Part shown: piece after piece, positions 1-8,564 of the stretch | Layout of the letters: every line of letters starts with the position of its first letter | Position numbering within the stretch: position 1 is the stretch's first letter | Origin: Paenalcaligenes hominis | GTDB taxonomy: Bacteria; Pseudomonadota; Gammaproteobacteria; Burkholderiales; Burkholderiaceae_B | NCBI RefSeq assembly: GCF_011927625.1 | Contig: NZ_JAATIZ010000006.1 | Coordinates: 62,001 to 126,000, forward strand | Reading direction: 5' to 3' | DNA: 64,000 nt | Translations under genes and position numbers: made by a program | The notes under the pieces: generated by a model | What the model was told of the DNA's origin: nothing | Databases searched by the model: none | Seen by the model: only the letters and a program-made list of their open reading frames with translations

Positions 1-189
1 TTCAGTGCGCTCGGCACCCGCTCGGATCACGCTGCTATCCCCTCGACCTCCTAGAACCAGAGACAGCGCATCAATTAAAATGGATTTGCCTGCGCCTGTT
101 TCACCAGAAAAGACGGTAAAACCTGCACCAAAATCAATGTGATTTTGATCCACAATTACAAAGTCACGAAGGTGTAGGGAACATAACAT
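1..189 (-). CDS. recN: DNA repair ATPase RecN, N-terminal fragment
   Basis: Only the first 63 codons are present; the gene runs off the left edge. The fragment opens with an SMC/RecF-like N-terminus (MLCSLHLRDFVIVDQ) and has a Walker A motif GETGAGKS at about residues 29-36, followed by ILIDAL as in RecN. RecN is a cytoplasmic SMC-like ATPase that takes part in recombinational repair of double-strand breaks. It starts only 6 bp after the nadK stop, so the two genes are probably co-transcribed, an arrangement common in betaproteobacteria. Without the rest of the protein another SMC-like ATPase cannot be wholly excluded, but the N-terminus and neighbour fit RecN well. Confidence 0.9.
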   Translation of the reverse strand, partial: MLCSLHLRDFVIVDQNHIDFGAGFTVFSGETGAGKSILIDALSLVLGGRGDSSVIRAGAERTE

Positions 190-195
190 AGTCAG

Positions 196-1089
196 TTACT
201 CGTTCTCGTCAGCAGGGAAACGATTCCAGCCTAATTTTTGCCTTAAGGTAGAAAAAAAGCTATAGCCTTCGGGATGGATAAAGCGCACCGTGTTTTGGGC
301 GCGACGAATATCAATTCGGTCACCGGGTTGGCAGTCGGACAAGGTTTGCATATCGAAGTGTACACTGGCCCCTGATTGCACGCGCCCTAGGGTGGTAATA
401 GTAAGACTGAGCGTGCTGGTGCCGGGCACTACTACGGGGCGATTCGACAAGGTTTGTGGGGCCACAGGCACCAAAAGTAACGCATCTAAGGTTGGGTATA
501 AAATAGGGCCATTAGCAGCTAGCGCATATGCAGTCGAACCAGTTGGGGTAGAAATTACCACACCATCGGCTCGTTGACGATGCATAAAACTGCCATCTAG
601 TTCTACACTAAGCTCGATCATGCCGCCGCGTCCAGCACGATTAATAACAATATCGTTGAGTGCTATGCCCGAATAAAGTATTTGATCACCGCGTACAATA
701 CGACCTTCAAGTAGGCTACGCTCTTCGAGCGTGTAGTTTCCTTGAATCACGCTTGTCACCGCTTCATGGGCGTTCGTTAAGGGGATATCAGTAATAAAAC
801 CCAAACGCCCGTGGTTGATGCCAATTAAAGGCACACGAAAATTAGCCAACTTGCGTGCTGCCCCAATCATTGTGCCGTCGCCGCCCATAATAACGGCTAA
901 ATCGGCAGAGGTTCCGATTTCATCGTAACTGCGTGTGGCCATATCGTTAATACCGGCATAGCGCGCGGTATCGGCTTCGATGATGACCTGACAGCCTGCT
1001 CGTTGTAAGGTTTGAGCTAAAGCACGCACAGGTGCATCTAAACCACTGTCTTGATAGCGACCAATAATTGCTACCGATTTAAAGTGCAT
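196..1089 (-). CDS. nadK: NAD kinase
   Basis: This 297-residue protein phosphorylates NAD+ to NADP+ in the cytoplasm. The family signature GGDGT is at residues 69-73, the substrate-binding NDIVIN segment at 145-150, and TPTGSTAY at 181-188. Length matches bacterial NAD kinases (about 290-300). The ATG lies opposite hrcA, with 114 bp between the two start codons, so a divergent promoter region is shared. Downstream it leads directly into recN. Nothing looks damaged. The assignment is secure from motifs and gene order. Confidence 0.96.
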   Translation of the reverse strand: MHFKSVAIIGRYQDSGLDAPVRALAQTLQRAGCQVIIEADTARYAGINDMATRSYDEIGTSADLAVIMGGDGTMIGAARKLANFRVPLIGINHGRLGFITDIPLTNAHEAVTSVIQGNYTLEERSLLEGRIVRGDQILYSGIALNDIVINRAGRGGMIELSVELDGSFMHRQRADGVVISTPTGSTAYALAANGPILYPTLDALLLVPVAPQTLSNRPVVVPGTSTLSLTITTLGRVQSGASVHFDMQTLSDCQPGDRIDIRRAQNTVRFIHPEGYSFFSTLRQKLGWNRFPADENE

Positions 1090-1160
1090 GGGGGGTGACC
1101 TTGTGATGTGTTAGATAATAATTAGTTAGAATTATAAAGGCGCAATGGTTTTTTTGTTGC

Positions 1161-1193
1161 CTTAGAAAGCGTTTCTGAACGCCAACCCTATAT
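1161..1193 (+). promoter_or_regulatory. Weak sigma-32-like promoter candidate before hrcA
   Basis: CTTAGAAA at 1161-1168 and CCCTATAT at 1186-1193 loosely resemble the sigma-32 elements CTTGAAA and CCCCATNT, but the 17-nt spacer is longer than the 13 nt seen for grpE and dnaK in this window. The -10-like element ends only 10 bp before the hrcA ATG, so a transcript from it would be nearly leaderless. No CIRCE repeat (TTAGCACTC-N9-GAGTGCTAA) is visible. Confidence 0.3.
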
Positions 1194-1203
1194 ATTTAAT
1201 ACT

Positions 1204-2211
1204 ATGGATGATAGAGCGAGTGCATTACTGAACGTCCTGATCGAACGTTATATTGTGGACGGTCAGCCGGTAGGGTCTAAGACTCTATCGCAGGTGGTAG
1301 ACTTATCGCCGGCCACAATTCGCAATGTAATGGCGGATCTCGAGGACTTGGGCTTAATTCAAAGCCCGCATACTTCGGCAGGGCGAATTCCTACCCCCCA
1401 AGGCTATCGTATTTTTGTCGACCAGCTCTTAGCGGTGCCGCGTCATGAGCTTTGCATAGCCACGACGTTAAGTCAGCAGTTGCCTGTGCATGAGCCAGCG
1501 AAAGCTGTCAGCTCAGCAGCCGATTTACTGTCTAACCTATCGCAATTTGTTGGTGTGGTATTAGCACCAAAGCGGGCTCAAACGTTTAAGCAAATTGATT
1601 TTATTCGTTTATCGAACAAACGCGTTTTGCTTATTATTGTCACACCTAGCGGCGATGTGCAAAATCGAATTTTATTTGTGTCGCGTGACTACAAAGAGCA
1701 CGAGCTAATCGAGGCCAGTAATTTTTTTAACCAGCATTTTTCGGGTTTATCTTTTGCCCAAGTACGCGAGGCCTTATCCCTAGAGTTGTCCTCATTGCGG
1801 CGTGATATCTCTCGACTGATGCAAGCCGCGGTCGAGGCGGGCGAGTCCGAGGAAGACAGTGCCGAAGCCCTTGTGTTGTCAGGTGAAAGCAAATTTCTGA
1901 ATGTCAGTGAAATGGTAGCCAATATGGACCGTCTACGGCATTTATTCGATTTATTTGAAAAGAAAACCGACTGGTTGCATTTGCTTGATAGTTCGCGCCA
2001 AGGGCAAGGGGTCCAAATTTATATTGGTGGTGACTCGCAAATGGTACCCCTTGAGGATGTCTCTGTTGTCACGGCCCCTTATGGCGCAGATGGTCAGGTG
2101 CTAGGCACCTTAGGGGTAATTGGGCCATCTCGCATGGCGTACGATAAAGTCATTCCTATTGTCGACATTACGGCGCGAATGCTGTCCAATGCCCTTAGCC
2201 ATAACCCCTAA
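1204..2211 (+). CDS. hrcA: Heat-inducible transcription repressor HrcA
   Basis: HrcA (335 residues) is a repressor that binds CIRCE operators, typically at groESL or dnaK, and needs GroEL for activity. The N-terminal winged-helix segment is clear (ERYIVDGQPVGSKTLSQ, then SPATIRNVMADLEDLGLI), followed by the GRIPT segment and the GAF-like central region of the family. The start is chosen because MDDRASALL is the usual family N-terminus; no clear Shine-Dalgarno precedes it. It is divergent from nadK. No CIRCE is seen in the window, so its targets probably lie elsewhere (inference). Confidence 0.95.
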   Translation: MDDRASALLNVLIERYIVDGQPVGSKTLSQVVDLSPATIRNVMADLEDLGLIQSPHTSAGRIPTPQGYRIFVDQLLAVPRHELCIATTLSQQLPVHEPAKAVSSAADLLSNLSQFVGVVLAPKRAQTFKQIDFIRLSNKRVLLIIVTPSGDVQNRILFVSRDYKEHELIEASNFFNQHFSGLSFAQVREALSLELSSLRRDISRLMQAAVEAGESEEDSAEALVLSGESKFLNVSEMVANMDRLRHLFDLFEKKTDWLHLLDSSRQGQGVQIYIGGDSQMVPLEDVSVVTAPYGADGQVLGTLGVIGPSRMAYDKVIPIVDITARMLSNALSHNP

Positions 2212-2377
2212 AAGTGCAACATGATAAGCGCCGTGGTGCGCGATAGCGTGTTGTGCAGTCCAAGGCAGCTAGACCTACACCCCTCGGTTTAGCCCAATTA
2301 ACACAGTGTGACCTAGAGTCAATGCAAACGATAAAACGTGTGCTTTAACTCTATCGGCTTTTATTCAGGAAAGACTA

Positions 2378-2938
2378 ATGCTTAGAAAAAACCCTCGGGG
2401 TGATTACCCAGTCGTGCATGAAACGGCTTTTGTGGATCCGACTGCCATATTATGTGGTCGGGTAGAGGTAGGTCCTCATGTGTTTATTGGCCCATACGCA
2501 GTGATTCGTGCTGATGAAGTCGATGAAAATGGGCATTTAGAACCGATTACGATTGGCGCTAATTCCAATATTCAAGACGGGGTGGTCATCCATTCTAAAG
2601 ATGGGGCTGCGGTCACTATTGGCGCAAGCAGTTCTATTGCGCATCGATCTATAGTGCACGGTCCGTGTACGGTAGGTAGCCATGTGTTTATTGGCTTTAA
2701 CTCGGTCTTATTTAACTGTACGGTAGGGGATTCGGCCGTTATTCGCCACAACTGTGTGGTAGATGGGCATGATATTCCTGAACGGTTCTATTTGCCTTCC
2801 GCAACGGTTGTAACAGGGGCGACAGACCTAACGGCCTTAGATACGGTGCCGCAGTCAGCCAAAGAGTTTTCAGAGTCGGTCATGCACACCAACGTCACCT
2901 TTGCCCAAGCCTACCGCCGTATTCAAAATCAATTTTAA
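2378..2938 (+). CDS. Gamma-class carbonic anhydrase-like protein (CamH type)
   Basis: This 186-residue protein is built of left-handed beta-helix hexapeptide repeats. It carries a histidine triad at H72, H89 and H94, as in gamma carbonic anhydrases, plus an arginine (R44) and the NIQDGVVIHSK segment typical of the active site. The likely role is reversible hydration of CO2 as a metal-dependent trimer; some family members lack measurable activity, so the reaction is an inference. It sits between hrcA and the sigma-32 promoter of grpE. The start at 2378 has an upstream purine-rich AGGAAAG. There is no acidic loop like that of archaeal Cam, which favours the CamH subclass. Confidence 0.85.
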   Translation: MLRKNPRGDYPVVHETAFVDPTAILCGRVEVGPHVFIGPYAVIRADEVDENGHLEPITIGANSNIQDGVVIHSKDGAAVTIGASSSIAHRSIVHGPCTVGSHVFIGFNSVLFNCTVGDSAVIRHNCVVDGHDIPERFYLPSATVVTGATDLTALDTVPQSAKEFSESVMHTNVTFAQAYRRIQNQF

Positions 2939-2967
2939 TGGGCCGCATGAAAAAGTGGAATTAAACA

Positions 2968-2995
2968 CTTGAAGTGGGGGCGTTGGCCCCCATGT
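2968..2995 (+). promoter_or_regulatory. Sigma-32 (heat-shock) promoter of grpE
   Basis: CTTGAAG at 2968-2974 and CCCCATGT at 2988-2995, separated by 13 nt, match the sigma-32 consensus CTTGAAA / CCCCATNT closely. It lies 43 bp before the grpE ATG. Because the promoter overlaps the TTG at 2969, that upstream in-frame start cannot be the real one for grpE. Confidence 0.88.
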
Positions 2996-3037
2996 TATTT
3001 TTTATTGCAATTCATTTATTTTATCGTGGAGAAAGTT

Positions 3038-3625
3038 ATGTCCGCACCGAAGCAGCCACAGGATCCTACCCAAGACATATCCCCAGAGGCCGAACAGTCC
3101 GAAACGCAGAGTCAGGCGGAGGAGTTGTTCACCGATGCTAACGACGAGACCCTCCAGTTTCCCCAAGAAACCAACCTAGAGGCTGAGCTTTCCGAGACTC
3201 AGGCCAAAGTGGCTGAGTATTACGATCAATTGCTACGTGCTAAGGCCGAGATGGAAAATATTCGCCGTCGTGCAACCGAAGACGTAGCCAAAGCGCGCAA
3301 ATTCGCAGTAGAAAGTTTTGCAGAAAGCTTGATCCCCGTACGTGATAGCTTAGAGGCAGCACTAGCCCAAGAGACTCAAACGATTGAGGTGCTATCCGAG
3401 GGCGTAGAAACCACATTGCGTCAGTTAAATAGCGCATTTGAACGCCATAAATTGATCGAAATTGCGCCGCAAATTGGCGACAAATTTGATCCTCATACCC
3501 ATCAGGCTATCTCTGCAATTCCGTCAGAGCACCCCAAAGATACCGTGGCCCAAGTCTTGCAAAAAGGCTATGCCTTATCAGACCGTGTTTTACGTCCCGC
3601 TTTGGTTATGGTGTCAGCTGGATAG
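3038..3625 (+). CDS. grpE: Nucleotide exchange factor GrpE
   Basis: GrpE (195 residues from this start) promotes ADP release from DnaK. It has an acidic, disordered N-terminus, a long coiled-coil helix (about residues 45-100, with YYDQLLRAKAEMENIRRR), and the C-terminal beta domain with the family signature around KFDPHTHQAIS and VLQKGYALSDRVLRPALV. The frame stays open upstream to a TTG at 2969, but the ATG at 3038 has a good GGAGAAAG ribosome site and lies downstream of the sigma-32 promoter, so it is preferred. dnaK follows with its own promoter. Confidence 0.96.
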   Translation: MSAPKQPQDPTQDISPEAEQSETQSQAEELFTDANDETLQFPQETNLEAELSETQAKVAEYYDQLLRAKAEMENIRRRATEDVAKARKFAVESFAESLIPVRDSLEAALAQETQTIEVLSEGVETTLRQLNSAFERHKLIEIAPQIGDKFDPHTHQAISAIPSEHPKDTVAQVLQKGYALSDRVLRPALVMVSAG

Positions 3626-3641
3626 TTTTTGTTTTTGAAGA

Positions 3642-3669
3642 CTTGAAATAATAAAACCCTACCCCATAT
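3642..3669 (+). promoter_or_regulatory. Sigma-32 (heat-shock) promoter of dnaK
   Basis: CTTGAAA (3642-3648) and CCCCATAT (3662-3669) match the sigma-32 consensus exactly, with a 13-nt spacer, the same as at grpE. It implies a leader of about 55 nt before the dnaK ATG. Confidence 0.92.
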
Positions 3670-3691
3670 AGGTATTAACTAATTAAATTTC

Positions 3692-3712
3692 TGCGGTTTG
3701 CCTTAAACCGCA
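3692..3712 (+). other. Hairpin in the dnaK mRNA leader
   Basis: TGCGGTTT (3692-3699) and AAACCGCA (3705-3712) form a perfect 8-bp stem with a 5-nt loop, about 20 nt before the dnaK ATG and downstream of the predicted heat-shock start. There is no T-tract, so it is not a normal terminator. It may affect mRNA stability or translation (inference). Confidence 0.55.
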
Positions 3713-3731
3713 TTCAGGCTAGGAATAAAAA

Positions 3732-5642
3732 ATGAGCAAAATTATTGGTATCGACTTAGGAACCACGAACAGCTGTGTATCTGTTCAAGAAGGTGACCAA
3801 ATTCGTATTATTGAAAATGCTGAGGGTGGCCGTACTACTCCGTCTATCGTCGCCTATATGGATGATGGCGAGGTATTAGCTGGGGCACCAGCCAAGCGCC
3901 AAGCAGTGACTAACCCCACAAATACTATTTTTGCGGTTAAGCGCTTAATTGGTCGTCGCTTTGATGAAAAAGCTGTTCAAGACGACATCAGCAAAATGCC
4001 TTACAAAATTATCAAAGCAGACAACGGCGATGCATGGGTAGAAGCCCAAGGTAAAGCCTTAGCTCCCCAACAAGTTTCTGCCGATATTCTTCGTAAGATG
4101 AAGAAAACCGCAGAAGATTACCTCGGTGAAGAGGTGACTGAAGCCGTTATTACCGTTCCTGCTTACTTTAACGATAGCCAGCGTCAAGCCACTAAAGATG
4201 CCGGTCGTATCGCGGGCCTTGATGTAAAACGCATCATTAACGAGCCGACGGCTGCGGCATTGGCTTTTGGTCTAGATAAAGCCGCCAAGGGCGATAGCAA
4301 AATTGCTGTGTATGACTTGGGTGGTGGTACGTTTGACGTGTCCATCATTGAAATCGCTGATATCGATGGTGAAAAGCAGTTCGAAGTGCTTTCTACTAAC
4401 GGTGACACCTTCTTAGGTGGTGAAGACTTTGACCAGCGCATCATTGATTACATTATTGATGAGTTCAAGAAAGAAAGTGGTGCGGATTTATCCAAAGACG
4501 TGTTGGCTTTACAGCGCCTAAAAGAAGCCGCTGAGAAGGCAAAAATTGAACTCTCTTCTACCACACAGACAGAGATCAACTTGCCCTATATTACGGCAGA
4601 TGCATCAGGTCCTAAGCACCTGAATTTGAAAATCACGCGTGCTAAATTAGAAGCTTTAGTTGATGACCTAATCGAGCGTTCACTTGAGCCTTGCCGTACC
4701 GCCATTAAAGATGCCGGTGTAAAAGTCTCAGACATCCACGATGTAATCTTGGTGGGTGGTATGACCCGTATGCCCAAGGTTCAGGAAAAAGTAAAAGAGT
4801 TTTTTGGTCGTGAGCCCCGTCGTGATGTGAACCCAGACGAAGCCGTTGCCACAGGCGCTGCAATTCAAGGTTCTGTGTTGTCAGGTGACCGTTCTGACGT
4901 CTTACTATTAGACGTAACACCGTTATCTTTGGGTATTGAAACCCTAGGCGGTGTGATGACTAAAATGATTCAGAAAAACACCACTATTCCAACTCGTCAC
5001 TCACAGGTGTTTTCTACAGCAGATGACAACCAGCCTGCCGTAACCATTAAGGTGTTCCAAGGCGAGCGTGAAATAGCTGCAGGAAACAAAGCGCTTGGCG
5101 AGTTCAACCTCGAAGGTATCCCGCCATCACGTCGTGGTGAGCCTCAGATTGAAGTGACGTTTGATATTGATGCAAACGGTATCTTGAATGTATCGGCAAA
5201 AGACAAAGGTACAGGTAAAGAAAACAAAATCACGATTAAAGCCAGCTCTGGTTTGTCTGAGGAAGAAGTACAACGCATGGTGGCTGATGCCGAAGCCCAC
5301 GCTGAAGACGACCGCCGCATTGCCGAGCTAGCAACAGCTCGAAATCAGGCTGAAGCCTTAGTTCACTCAACACGTAAGTCCCTTGAAGAGCATGGCGACA
5401 AAGTGGATGCAGAAACCAAAGCAGCCATTGAAGCCGCTGTGACTGAACTGGAAACAGCAAGCAAAGGCGATGATAAAGCCGAGATCGATGCTAAGACCGA
5501 AGCATTAGCAACCGCTGCGCAAAAATTAGGCGAGGCTATCTACGCCGACATGCAAGCGCAACAAGGTGGTCAAGCTGAGGCTCAACCTTCTGCAGACGAT
5601 AATGTGGTTGATGCCGACTTCAAAGAAGTTAAGCGTGACTAA
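3732..5642 (+). CDS. dnaK: Chaperone DnaK (Hsp70)
   Basis: DnaK (636 residues) is the ATP-dependent Hsp70 chaperone that works with DnaJ and GrpE in the cytoplasm. The phosphate-1 loop [11 protein letters not shown] is at the N-terminus, phosphate-2 [12 protein letters not shown] is near residues 195-206, and the linker [14 protein letters not shown] is near 390. The C-terminal lid ends in the acidic tail [12 protein letters not shown] typical of proteobacteria. Length is normal. The ribosome site AGGAAT sits just before the ATG. It has its own sigma-32 promoter and a strong hairpin separates it from dnaJ. Confidence 0.99.
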   Translation: MSKIIGIDLGTTNSCVSVQEGDQIRIIENAEGGRTTPSIVAYMDDGEVLAGAPAKRQAVTNPTNTIFAVKRLIGRRFDEKAVQDDISKMPYKIIKADNGDAWVEAQGKALAPQQVSADILRKMKKTAEDYLGEEVTEAVITVPAYFNDSQRQATKDAGRIAGLDVKRIINEPTAAALAFGLDKAAKGDSKIAVYDLGGGTFDVSIIEIADIDGEKQFEVLSTNGDTFLGGEDFDQRIIDYIIDEFKKESGADLSKDVLALQRLKEAAEKAKIELSSTTQTEINLPYITADASGPKHLNLKITRAKLEALVDDLIERSLEPCRTAIKDAGVKVSDIHDVILVGGMTRMPKVQEKVKEFFGREPRRDVNPDEAVATGAAIQGSVLSGDRSDVLLLDVTPLSLGIETLGGVMTKMIQKNTTIPTRHSQVFSTADDNQPAVTIKVFQGEREIAAGNKALGEFNLEGIPPSRRGEPQIEVTFDIDANGILNVSAKDKGTGKENKITIKASSGLSEEEVQRMVADAEAHAEDDRRIAELATARNQAEALVHSTRKSLEEHGDKVDAETKAAIEAAVTELETASKGDDKAEIDAKTEALATAAQKLGEAIYADMQAQQGGQAEAQPSADDNVVDADFKEVKRD

Positions 5643-5668
5643 TTCGCTGCAGTAGCGATGTGGGATGG

Positions 5669-5700
5669 GCCCGGTTTCTGATCTTTATCAGAGATCGGGC
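5669..5700 (+). terminator. Hairpin between dnaK and dnaJ, possible attenuator
   Basis: GCCCGGTTTCTGAT (5669-5682) pairs with ATCAGAGATCGGGC (5687-5700) over 14 bp, including two G-U pairs, with loop CTTT. The sequence after it (TATCTTGTTAC) is only weakly T-rich, so partial termination or an RNA processing/stability element between dnaK and dnaJ is likely rather than a full stop. Confidence 0.65.
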
Positions 5701-5740
5701 TATCTTGTTACTGTACTAGTAAATTACGCTGGAAGTCATT

Positions 5741-6880
5741 ATGGCAAAACGCGATTTTTATGAAGTTTTAGGCTTAGCAAAAAATGCCTCCAAAGAGGAC
5801 ATTCGTAAAGCCTATCGCAAATTAGCGATGAAATACCATCCGGATCGTAATCCGGATAGCAAAGAAGCCGAAGATAAGTTTAAAGAAGTCAAAGAGGCCT
5901 ACGAAATTCTCTACGATGATGAGAAACGTAGCGCCTACGACCGTTTCGGTCATGCCGGCGTGGATCCCAATGGGATGGGCGGTATGGGTGGCATGGGCGG
6001 TATGGGTGGCGCTGACTTTGCTGACGCTTTTGGTGATATTTTTGGTGATTTATTTGGTGGGGGCCGTCGCGGTGGTGGCGGTGGTGGTCCACGTGTGCAA
6101 CGTGGCGCCGATTTACGTTACTCGCTAGAAATCAGTCTCGAGCAGGCTGCGACTGGCTTTGATACCGAAATTCGGGTTCCCAGTTGGGAAAACTGTGATG
6201 TGTGTGATGGATCTGGTGCTAAACCGGGCACTTCACCCCGTACCTGTACCACATGTAATGGTGCAGGGGCTGTGCGCATGCAGCAAGGTTTTTTCAGTGT
6301 GCAACAGACCTGTCCTACTTGTCATGGTACAGGTCAAGAAATTACCGACCCGTGTAATGCGTGTGACGGCGTAGGTCGAGTGCGCAAGACTAAAACCTTG
6401 CAGGTAAATATTCCGGCTGGTATTGATGATGGTATGCGGATTCGTTCAGCGGGTAACGGCGAGCCTGGTGCCAACGGCGGCCCTCCCGGTGACCTCTATG
6501 TGGAAATCCATCTTAAAGCGCATGGCATTTTTGAGCGCGAAGGTGACGACCTGCATTGCAGTCTACCGCTTCCTTTCACAACGGCCGCGTTAGGTGGTGA
6601 GGTCGAGGTACCGACTCTAACGGGGCGCGGTGCCATTACCATTCCCGAGGGTACTCAAGCGGGTAAGGTATTCCGTTTGCGTGGCAAGGGGATCAAAGGC
6701 TTGCGCTCAAGTTACCCTGGCGATTTGTATTGCCATGTTCAGGTAGAAACGCCTGTGCGATTGACTGATGAGCAAAAACAATTACTGCGTCAGTTCGAGG
6801 AGTCGTTAACATCAGGGGGGGAAAAGCACTCCCCAAAGACGCAATCCTGGACAGATAAGGTAAAAGGTTTTTTTTCTTAG
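5741..6880 (+). CDS. dnaJ: Co-chaperone DnaJ (Hsp40)
   Basis: DnaJ (379 residues) delivers substrates to DnaK and stimulates its ATPase. It has a J domain (residues 1-70) with HPD at 33-35, a Gly/Phe-rich region at about 74-116 that contains a GGM repeat and the segment [11 protein letters not shown], four CxxCxGxG zinc motifs (the first CDVCDGSG, the last CNACDGVG), and the C-terminal substrate-binding domains. It lies 98 bp after dnaK, beyond a hairpin, and is followed by a strong terminator. Full-length class A DnaJ. Confidence 0.98.
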   Translation: MAKRDFYEVLGLAKNASKEDIRKAYRKLAMKYHPDRNPDSKEAEDKFKEVKEAYEILYDDEKRSAYDRFGHAGVDPNGMGGMGGMGGMGGADFADAFGDIFGDLFGGGRRGGGGGGPRVQRGADLRYSLEISLEQAATGFDTEIRVPSWENCDVCDGSGAKPGTSPRTCTTCNGAGAVRMQQGFFSVQQTCPTCHGTGQEITDPCNACDGVGRVRKTKTLQVNIPAGIDDGMRIRSAGNGEPGANGGPPGDLYVEIHLKAHGIFEREGDDLHCSLPLPFTTAALGGEVEVPTLTGRGAITIPEGTQAGKVFRLRGKGIKGLRSSYPGDLYCHVQVETPVRLTDEQKQLLRQFEESLTSGGEKHSPKTQSWTDKVKGFFS

Positions 6881-6931
6881 GCCCTAACAAGCGCCCTCGG
6901 TGGCGTGACCCCAAGGACTAAGTCAATGCCT

Positions 6932-6967
6932 AAAGCCCCCACTCGTTTTTTTACGGGTGGGGGCTTT
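6932..6967 (+). terminator. Intrinsic terminator after dnaJ
   Basis: AAAGCCCCCACTCG (6932-6945) pairs with CGGGTGGGGGCTTT (6954-6967) over 14 bp with one wobble pair and a T-rich loop. It ends the grpE/dnaK/dnaJ region. Confidence 0.88.
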
Positions 6968-7063
6968 ATACTTAATAAAGATTGGTTCTATATGCTTTCT
7001 ACCAATCAATATAAAGAACTGTTTCTATATTCTATAAAATGAAGATACAACCAAATCCATATA

Positions 7064-7100
7064 CCGCCACGCTATGTAGCAAAGCAGGTGGCGGTTTTTT
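7064..7100 (+). terminator. Terminator-like hairpin just before the oxidoreductase/ABC operon
   Basis: CCGCCAC (7064-7070) pairs with GTGGCGG (7088-7094), followed by six T residues to 7100, a textbook intrinsic terminator. It lies only 15 bp before the ATG at 7116 and well after the dnaJ terminator. The 96 bp between the two terminators also hold an inverted repeat (ATTGGT at 6981-6986, ACCAAT at 7001-7006) and AT-rich promoter-like sequence. It could be an attenuator for the operon or the end of a small RNA. Confidence 0.7.
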
Positions 7101-7115
7101 ATTCGAAGCTCACCT

Positions 7116-8564
7116 ATGTCAATTCAAAAAGCTGGTTTAGAACAATTAGAGGCACGGCTCCAAGAAGACCTCTCTCGCTTGGAGTTACCTGCTAAAACCT
7201 GGGTGCATGCCCATACCGTAGATGGCGAAAAAGTCGAAGAGGTCGTGATTATTGGGGGTGGCATGGCGGGCCTAACCGCTGCTGCTGCACTACGCTTTTT
7301 GGGTATAGAGCCTTTAGTCTTAGACGCGGCGCCGGTTGGTTACGAAGGGCCATGGGCGACTACAGCCCGTATGGAAACCTTGCGATCCCCAAAACAACTC
7401 ACAGGGCCAGCCTTAGGCATTCCCTCGTTAACCTTCAGAGCTTGGTACGAAGCCCAGTTTGGGGCGCAGCAATGGGCTGAGCTAGATAAAATCCCGCGTT
7501 TGCAGTGGATGGACTATTTGCGTTGGTACAGAGCCGTTTTACAGCTGCCTGTAAAAAATGAGCATAAAGTTACAGCCGTCGAGTTGCACCCAGAGCCCTA
7601 CATTACGTTGACCGTACAAGCCAAAGGCCAAACTCAACAACTTCTAGCCCGACGTATTATTTTGGCTACAGGGCGCGATGGGCTAGGTGGGCCAACCGTG
7701 CCAGCGTTCTTGGATACGATTCCCCGTCAGTTCTGGGCGCATTCGTCAGACCCCTACGATTATGAACAGCTACGAGGAAAAAAAGTGGCGGTAATTGGCG
7801 CTGGCGCTTCCGCGATGGATAGTGCTGCCACCGCGTTAGAAAGTGGTGCCGAACGGGTTGATTTGTTAATTCGCCGTGCCACCATTCCTACTGTGAATAA
7901 GGGGAAAGGCGCAGGAAACCCCGGTATCGTCAACGGGTTTTATGGTTTGGCGGATGAATGGAAATGGCGTATTCGCCACTATATTAACGTGCAGCAAGTG
8001 CCTCCGCCTCGTAATAGCACCCTGCGTGTTTCATCGCATGACAACGCCTACTTTAACGTGGACTGTCAAATAAAGCAGGTTCAGGTGAAAAATCAGCAGC
8101 TGCATATTGCTACCACTCAAGGCGAGTTTGTGGTTGATTTTCTCATCGCGGCTACAGGCTTCAAAATCGACTGGCAGTTACGCCCCGAATACGCCAGCTT
8201 TGCGCCTTTCGTGCGCACGTGGGCAGATCGCTATACGCCCCCTGCCGGACAGGAAGACGCAGAACTCAGCGCCTGTCCCGATTTAGATGCGCAGTTTGCC
8301 TTCCAAGCTAAAGACGGGGTCGATGCCAAAAGCCTTAGCCACATTTATTGCTTTAATTACCCTGCTGTGGCAACGCATGGCACGGTTTCTGGTGATATTC
8401 CTGCTATTTCAGATGGCGCTCAAGCCATCGCGCGTAATATCGCAGGCTCGCTGTACCAAGAAGACATCGAACAGTATTACCAACGCTTAGTGGCTTTTTC
8501 CGAACCCGAGCTAGAAGGGGACGAATGGCAACCTGCTTCCCCTAACGCAACGGAGTCTGCATGA
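7116..8564 (+). CDS. FAD/NAD(P)-dependent oxidoreductase of the flavin monooxygenase-like group
   Basis: A 482-residue soluble flavoprotein. The FAD-binding Rossmann motif GGGMAG is at residues 47-52, an ATGRDG segment at 184-189, and a second dinucleotide-binding motif GAGASA at 228-233 that probably holds NADPH. The preceding FWAHSSDPYDYEQL resembles the linker before the NADPH site in flavin monooxygenases. It is the first gene of a tightly overlapping operon with a peptide-type ABC importer, a hydrolase and two AhpD-fold proteins, so it probably acts on the imported substrate; the substrate is not identifiable. Its stop overlaps the next start. Confidence 0.8.
   Translation: MSIQKAGLEQLEARLQEDLSRLELPAKTWVHAHTVDGEKVEEVVIIGGGMAGLTAAAALRFLGIEPLVLDAAPVGYEGPWATTARMETLRSPKQLTGPALGIPSLTFRAWYEAQFGAQQWAELDKIPRLQWMDYLRWYRAVLQLPVKNEHKVTAVELHPEPYITLTVQAKGQTQQLLARRIILATGRDGLGGPTVPAFLDTIPRQFWAHSSDPYDYEQLRGKKVAVIGAGASAMDSAATALESGAERVDLLIRRATIPTVNKGKGAGNPGIVNGFYGLADEWKWRIRHYINVQQVPPPRNSTLRVSSHDNAYFNVDCQIKQVQVKNQQLHIATTQGEFVVDFLIAATGFKIDWQLRPEYASFAPFVRTWADRYTPPAGQEDAELSACPDLDAQFAFQAKDGVDAKSLSHIYCFNYPAVATHGTVSGDIPAISDGAQAIARNIAGSLYQEDIEQYYQRLVAFSEPELEGDEWQPASPNATESA

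Noticed and set aside
1216-1226. GAGTGCATTA near the hrcA start as half a CIRCE site
   Set aside because: The matching TTAGCACTC half is absent upstream, and the sequence is part of the hrcA coding region.
2969-3037. In-frame TTG start for grpE at 2969
   Set aside because: It lies inside the sigma-32 promoter that drives grpE, and the ATG at 3038 has a good ribosome site and normal N-terminus.
5970-6020. GGM-coding repeat as a separate DNA repeat or minisatellite
   Set aside because: It encodes the normal Gly-rich region of DnaJ; such repeats are common there and need no other explanation.
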